NCBI RefSeq assembly: GCF_048128805.1
Contig: NC_135999.1
Coordinates: forward strand, 24,079,659 to 24,143,658
Source: Centroberyx gerrardi
Lineage: Eukaryota; Chordata; Actinopteri; Beryciformes; Berycidae
DNA length: 64,000 bases
Direction: 5' to 3'
Both the position numbers and the translations under genes were made by a program. Within the stretch, counting starts at the first letter, position 1; every line of letters starts with the position of its first letter. Positions 62,301-64,000 of the stretch are shown in pieces. The notes beneath the pieces were generated by a model that did no database searches, was not told where the DNA came from, and was given only the letters and a program-made list of their open reading frames with translations.

Positions 62301-64000
62301 GTGATGATGCTATAGGTTTGGTTGGCAAAACAAAGGACTGAACACTGGCATACAGAGAAGTGAAAATGACTTCAAATACCACTACTGTAAACACACTGAC
62401 CCCAACATGCTTTCACTGTAAACCAATAGACAAGCTCTTGAGGCATGCTATCCATGTTGAAATCATGAACATGAATTAACATGCAGCACAAAAAACATAA
62501 CCTGCATTTGTGAGACTTGGGATGCTTCTTTTATTTGAGGTCCGTCTCTCCAATCGAAACCAGGTTGTGCTGTGGTGGCTGTTACTGCTAGTGGCACAAG
62601 TTTCCCCTTATTTCTCTTGTCTGTTATTTCAAATCCTGTGTCTGTCTGTCTCTGCCAAGCTGGCACGAGCTAAAACAAGAAGTGAGAGCCTCGGGCACTG
62701 AGAGCTGACTGCTTACTCGACAAACATTATTTTCATCCATGGAGTTTCCATACTCGAATCACTCTCTCATCAAAGAGGAATGACAGCTCGAGGGAAAAGA
62801 CAGAGAAGTGGGGGGGGGATGGGGTAGATGGACAGAGAGAGAGAGAGAGAGGGAGAGAGAGAGAGGGAGAGAGAGAGGGAGAGAGGGAGAGAGAATGTAG
62901 TTTATTTACCTGCTAATACAGTAGAAAGCCACCAGGCGAAACAGATCTGCAAAGCTGATGCCAGATCCCTCGAGAGAAAAGGCTGCAAGCAGATGAAACA
63001 GACAAATTCAATTACAATTCATACACCGGGTCTCACTCAGATACATTTGCTTACAATGCGTTTGCTTTGGGAACATTTGTTCTGTCAATTAGGTCTGTCA
63101 CTGTCAGCATTTGGCAAAGCAGCTTTTGTTTTACCAGTTACAGCCATATTGAGTGGCAATATTCATACACCTCTCAAATGACATGTGTAGGTTTCGAGAA
63201 ATAAAATAAAATTGTGCATTTTGGTGAACAACTTGTGCTGATCATGGTCCACTCATACTAGTCCAATGCAGCGATCTCTCCACATACAGCATTGAAATGC
63301 CAACTGGAGACCAGCTGACCCATATCTGAAGGCCAAACCAGGTCAAAGGCACTCCCCTCCCATCCCTTGTGTTTTGTCATTCCAGCAGGGAAAATCCACA
63401 GCTGGTATGTCATCACAGTTTGGCGCTATCACTGCTCCATTACTAATTCAAACCCCAGTACTGAAGCACAGCACTTCAATGTAGGACTGATTATTATTGA
63501 TTATAAGCACGATTATGATTAAAATCCAATACTATGTTCCAATCTTTACTATAATCTTTACTATATTGTGATCACAGTTATATTAACCACAATAAAGTTA
63601 CTTACTGCACTCTTATGTCAACATTTTGAAATGTTTCATGTTTCAATATTGCAGATATACCATATCTATAACTGCTGTAATTATGGCAACTAAAATTGCA
63701 CTATACAATTATACACAGTTAATTGTGCAGCCCTACTAGTTCAATGTCAATGTTAATGCAGTAGAGAAAAACATGTGACCCACAACAGAGATATGTGAGG
63801 CAGGGCTGGGAAGTAGAGGTTTGCTGAAAAAGATAAATGCATAATCAGCAAACCTTCCTTGGTTAAATAGAGGTTAAAAGAAACAACAGATATAGCTGGG
63901 AATGTATAACTGCAGCAGAACCACGTGCAGATAAATTACTTTACCACTTTCTACCAGGAATTTAGTGAGACAGTCACGTTTCTCAATACTGATACAACTG
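47357..64000 (-). CDS. rin2: RIN2, Ras and Rab interactor (partial, 5' end outside window)
   Basis: Guanine-nucleotide exchange factor for Rab5 that acts on early endosomes downstream of Ras and receptor signalling. Exons: 63945-64000 (cut by the window edge), 62910-62982, 61840-61931, 57836-59287, 53491-53573, 52071-52296, 51057-51188, 48734-48897, 47357-47680. All join in frame, about 866 residues. Order: SH2 ([20 protein letters not shown]), proline-rich SH3-binding region, [20 protein letters not shown], an acidic run, RIN homology ([20 protein letters not shown]), the VPS9 catalytic domain ([20 protein letters not shown]) and a Ras-association domain. Similarity to human RIN2, as recalled, is clearly higher than to RIN1 or RIN3, especially in LIPEDQI and the RA domain. 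Confidence 0.92.
48042..48371. mobile_element. Tc1/mariner-type non-autonomous element with TA duplication
   Basis: A 326-bp element (48044-48369) with ends CACTACCAGTCAAAAG and CTTTTGACTGGTAGTG, perfect 16-bp inverted repeats, flanked by TA on both sides. The interior has no transposase frame. It lies in the last intron of rin2. Confidence 0.9.
48734..48897 (-). CDS. rin2: rin2 exon: end of VPS9
   Basis: 164 nt, [40 protein letters not shown] and [19 protein letters not shown] is the closing VPS9 motif. Confidence 0.95.
48898..51056 (-). other. rin2 intron
   Basis: About 2.2 kb of AT-rich sequence. An interspersed-repeat-like stretch (TAGGGCTGGGTGTC) starts at about 49080. No exon was seen. 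Confidence 0.45.
51057..51188 (-). CDS. rin2: rin2 exon: VPS9 catalytic core
   Basis: 132 nt, [39 protein letters not shown]. It holds the VPS9 signature GADDFLP with the acidic residue needed for Rab5 nucleotide exchange. Confidence 0.95.
51279..51872. repeat. AAACTAAAACTA-type interspersed repeat
   Basis: Ends CCAAGGTTGTTACTGTAAAC and, reverse-complemented, CCAGGGTTATTATAGTTTGA are imperfect inverted repeats. The interior is dominated by AAACTAAAACTA words and a 22-base poly-A (about 51729-51750). It is a familiar teleost non-autonomous element type. No target duplication is evident. Confidence 0.5.
52071..52296 (-). CDS. rin2: rin2 exon: VPS9 region
   Basis: 226 nt, [60 protein letters not shown] and TIMQDNSG. 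It matches the RIN2 helical bundle and the first part of VPS9. (TG)n lies about 30 nt past its donor (52018-52044). Confidence 0.95.
52297..53490 (-). other. rin2 intron with tRNA-derived SINE
   Basis: Apart from the SINE at about 52355-52455, this is AT-rich sequence with no exon or RNA gene. Confidence 0.45.
52355..52455 (+). repeat. tRNA-derived SINE head
   Basis: GTGGCCAGGTAGTTAGTGTC (box A-like) is followed by GGGTTCAATCCCTGGCCGAG (box B GGTTCAATCC) and GTCGTACCACAGACTTCAAA. This order matches a common teleost SINE whose consensus (TGGCCTAGTGGTTAG, GGCCGAGTCATACCAAAGAC) I recall. A 3' tail boundary could not be set. Confidence 0.6.
53491..53573 (-). CDS. rin2: rin2 exon: RH domain, start of VPS9 helical bundle
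   Basis: 83 nt, [20 protein letters not shown] and EVALHDFQ, joining PEDQI-D before and V-SSGAWQQL after. It matches RIN2 [20 protein letters not shown] as recalled. A TG-rich tract lies about 18 nt upstream of its acceptor. Confidence 0.94.
53574..57835 (-). other. rin2 intron, microsatellite-rich
   Basis: A 4.3-kb intron with (CA)n at about 53591-53621, 54700-54770, 55810-55850 and 55981-56024. A LINE-tail-like piece (TCTTTATTGTCCCTTCTAGG, about 54938-54960) and a dispersed repeat fragment at about 55118-55215 are also present. No exon was seen. Confidence 0.55.
57836..59287 (-). CDS. rin2: rin2 large exon: proline-rich region and RH domain
   Basis: 1452 nt, about 484 codons. It begins [20 protein letters not shown] and contains LCFVNPLFL, poly-proline SH3-ligand segments ([21 protein letters not shown]), [32 protein letters not shown] and the acidic run [19 protein letters not shown]. 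It ends with the RIN homology region [20 protein letters not shown] and [18 protein letters not shown] up to LIPEDQI. The antisense strand is open over about 250 codons here only because of the GC- and proline-rich composition. Confidence 0.95.
59291..59354 (-). repeat. (TG)n directly at a rin2 3' splice site
   Basis: On the minus strand about 32 TG units end with TTACAG and then the large coding exon. As in kcnq5 at 20028, the repeat replaces the usual polypyrimidine tract. Confidence 0.92.
59360..61839 (-). other. rin2 intron
   Basis: About 2.5 kb without recognisable exons. It holds a C-rich homopolymer pair at about 60468-60497, pyrimidine-rich patches at about 59590-59650 and short CA runs near 61245. 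Confidence 0.5.
61840..61931 (-). CDS. rin2: rin2 exon: end of SH2
   Basis: 92 nt, [20 protein letters not shown] and [11 protein letters not shown], joining YCISR before and GFWDSALG after. It matches RIN2 [19 protein letters not shown] as recalled. Confidence 0.93.
62828..62893. repeat. (GA)n tract beside rin2 SH2 exon
   Basis: GAGAGA repeat with GGGA interruptions, about 15 nt past the donor of the SH2 exon in the minus direction (CT-rich on the transcribed strand). Confidence 0.85.
62910..62982 (-). CDS. rin2: rin2 exon: SH2 core
   Basis: 73 nt between CTTGCAG and AGCAG|gtaaat. [20 protein letters not shown] and CIS are nearly identical to human RIN2 as recalled. Confidence 0.92.
62983..63944 (-). 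other. rin2 intron with teleost repeat
   Basis: About 63480-63740 is AT-rich and ends TTAATTGTGCAGCCCTA, the terminus of a very common fish interspersed repeat (TAGGGCTGCACAATTAA in the other orientation). No exon was seen in the rest. Confidence 0.5.
63945..64000 (-). CDS. rin2: rin2 exon, part of SH2 domain (cut by window end)
   Basis: 56 nt visible, reading [18 protein letters not shown] with the donor AGTG|gtaaag. Joining to the next exon gives [10 protein letters not shown], which fits the SH2 domain of RIN2. Its 5' edge is outside the window, so it is less certain than the others. Confidence 0.65.

Overview
This is vertebrate nuclear DNA, almost certainly from a teleost fish. Coding sequence comes as short exons with GT-AG introns, (CA)n/(TG)n microsatellites are very dense, and several transposon families common in fish are present. 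One gene has the FISNA-NACHT-LRR layout of the expanded fish NLR family. There are no operons, CRISPR arrays, tRNA or rRNA genes.

Layout. (1) Positions 4112-22032, plus strand: the 3' two thirds of a KCNQ5-type voltage-gated potassium channel gene, from S3-S4 to the stop codon; the 5' exons lie left of the window. Two homologous alternative exons for calmodulin-binding helix A sit side by side, followed by a 27-nt microexon and a 36-residue cassette resembling an exon of KCNQ2. (2) Positions 25181-29943, minus strand: a complete seven-exon eef1a1-type elongation factor gene of 462 codons, convergent with kcnq5. I recall KCNQ5 and EEF1A1 as near neighbours on human 6q13, so the pairing looks ancestral. 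(3) Positions 36057-45492, minus strand: a fish NLR gene with a tiny first coding exon, one large FISNA-NACHT exon and six LRR exons. Its first intron carries an interferon-response-like element and a hAT transposon. (4) Positions 47357-64000, minus strand: RIN2, a Rab5 exchange factor, from the SH2 domain to the stop; the N-terminal exons lie right of the window.

Introns and intergenic DNA hold several elements with visible ends: two hAT-type insertions with perfect 8-bp target duplications (25632-25759, 43028-43702), a 1.6-kb PIF-Harbinger-like relic (32314-33919), a Tc1/mariner-type element (48044-48369), an approximately 840-bp foldback element (28821-29659) and a tRNA-derived SINE (about 52355-52455).

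The four genes do not form one pathway: a neuronal M-type channel subunit, the translation elongation GTPase, an innate immune sensor and an endosomal GEF. I see no new multi-gene system. The most novel material is the alternative-exon structure of kcnq5, (TG)n repeats lying against 3' splice sites in two unrelated genes, and the control region of the NLR gene. Exon edges were placed by reading splice sites and checking that phases join in frame; no database or aligner was used.
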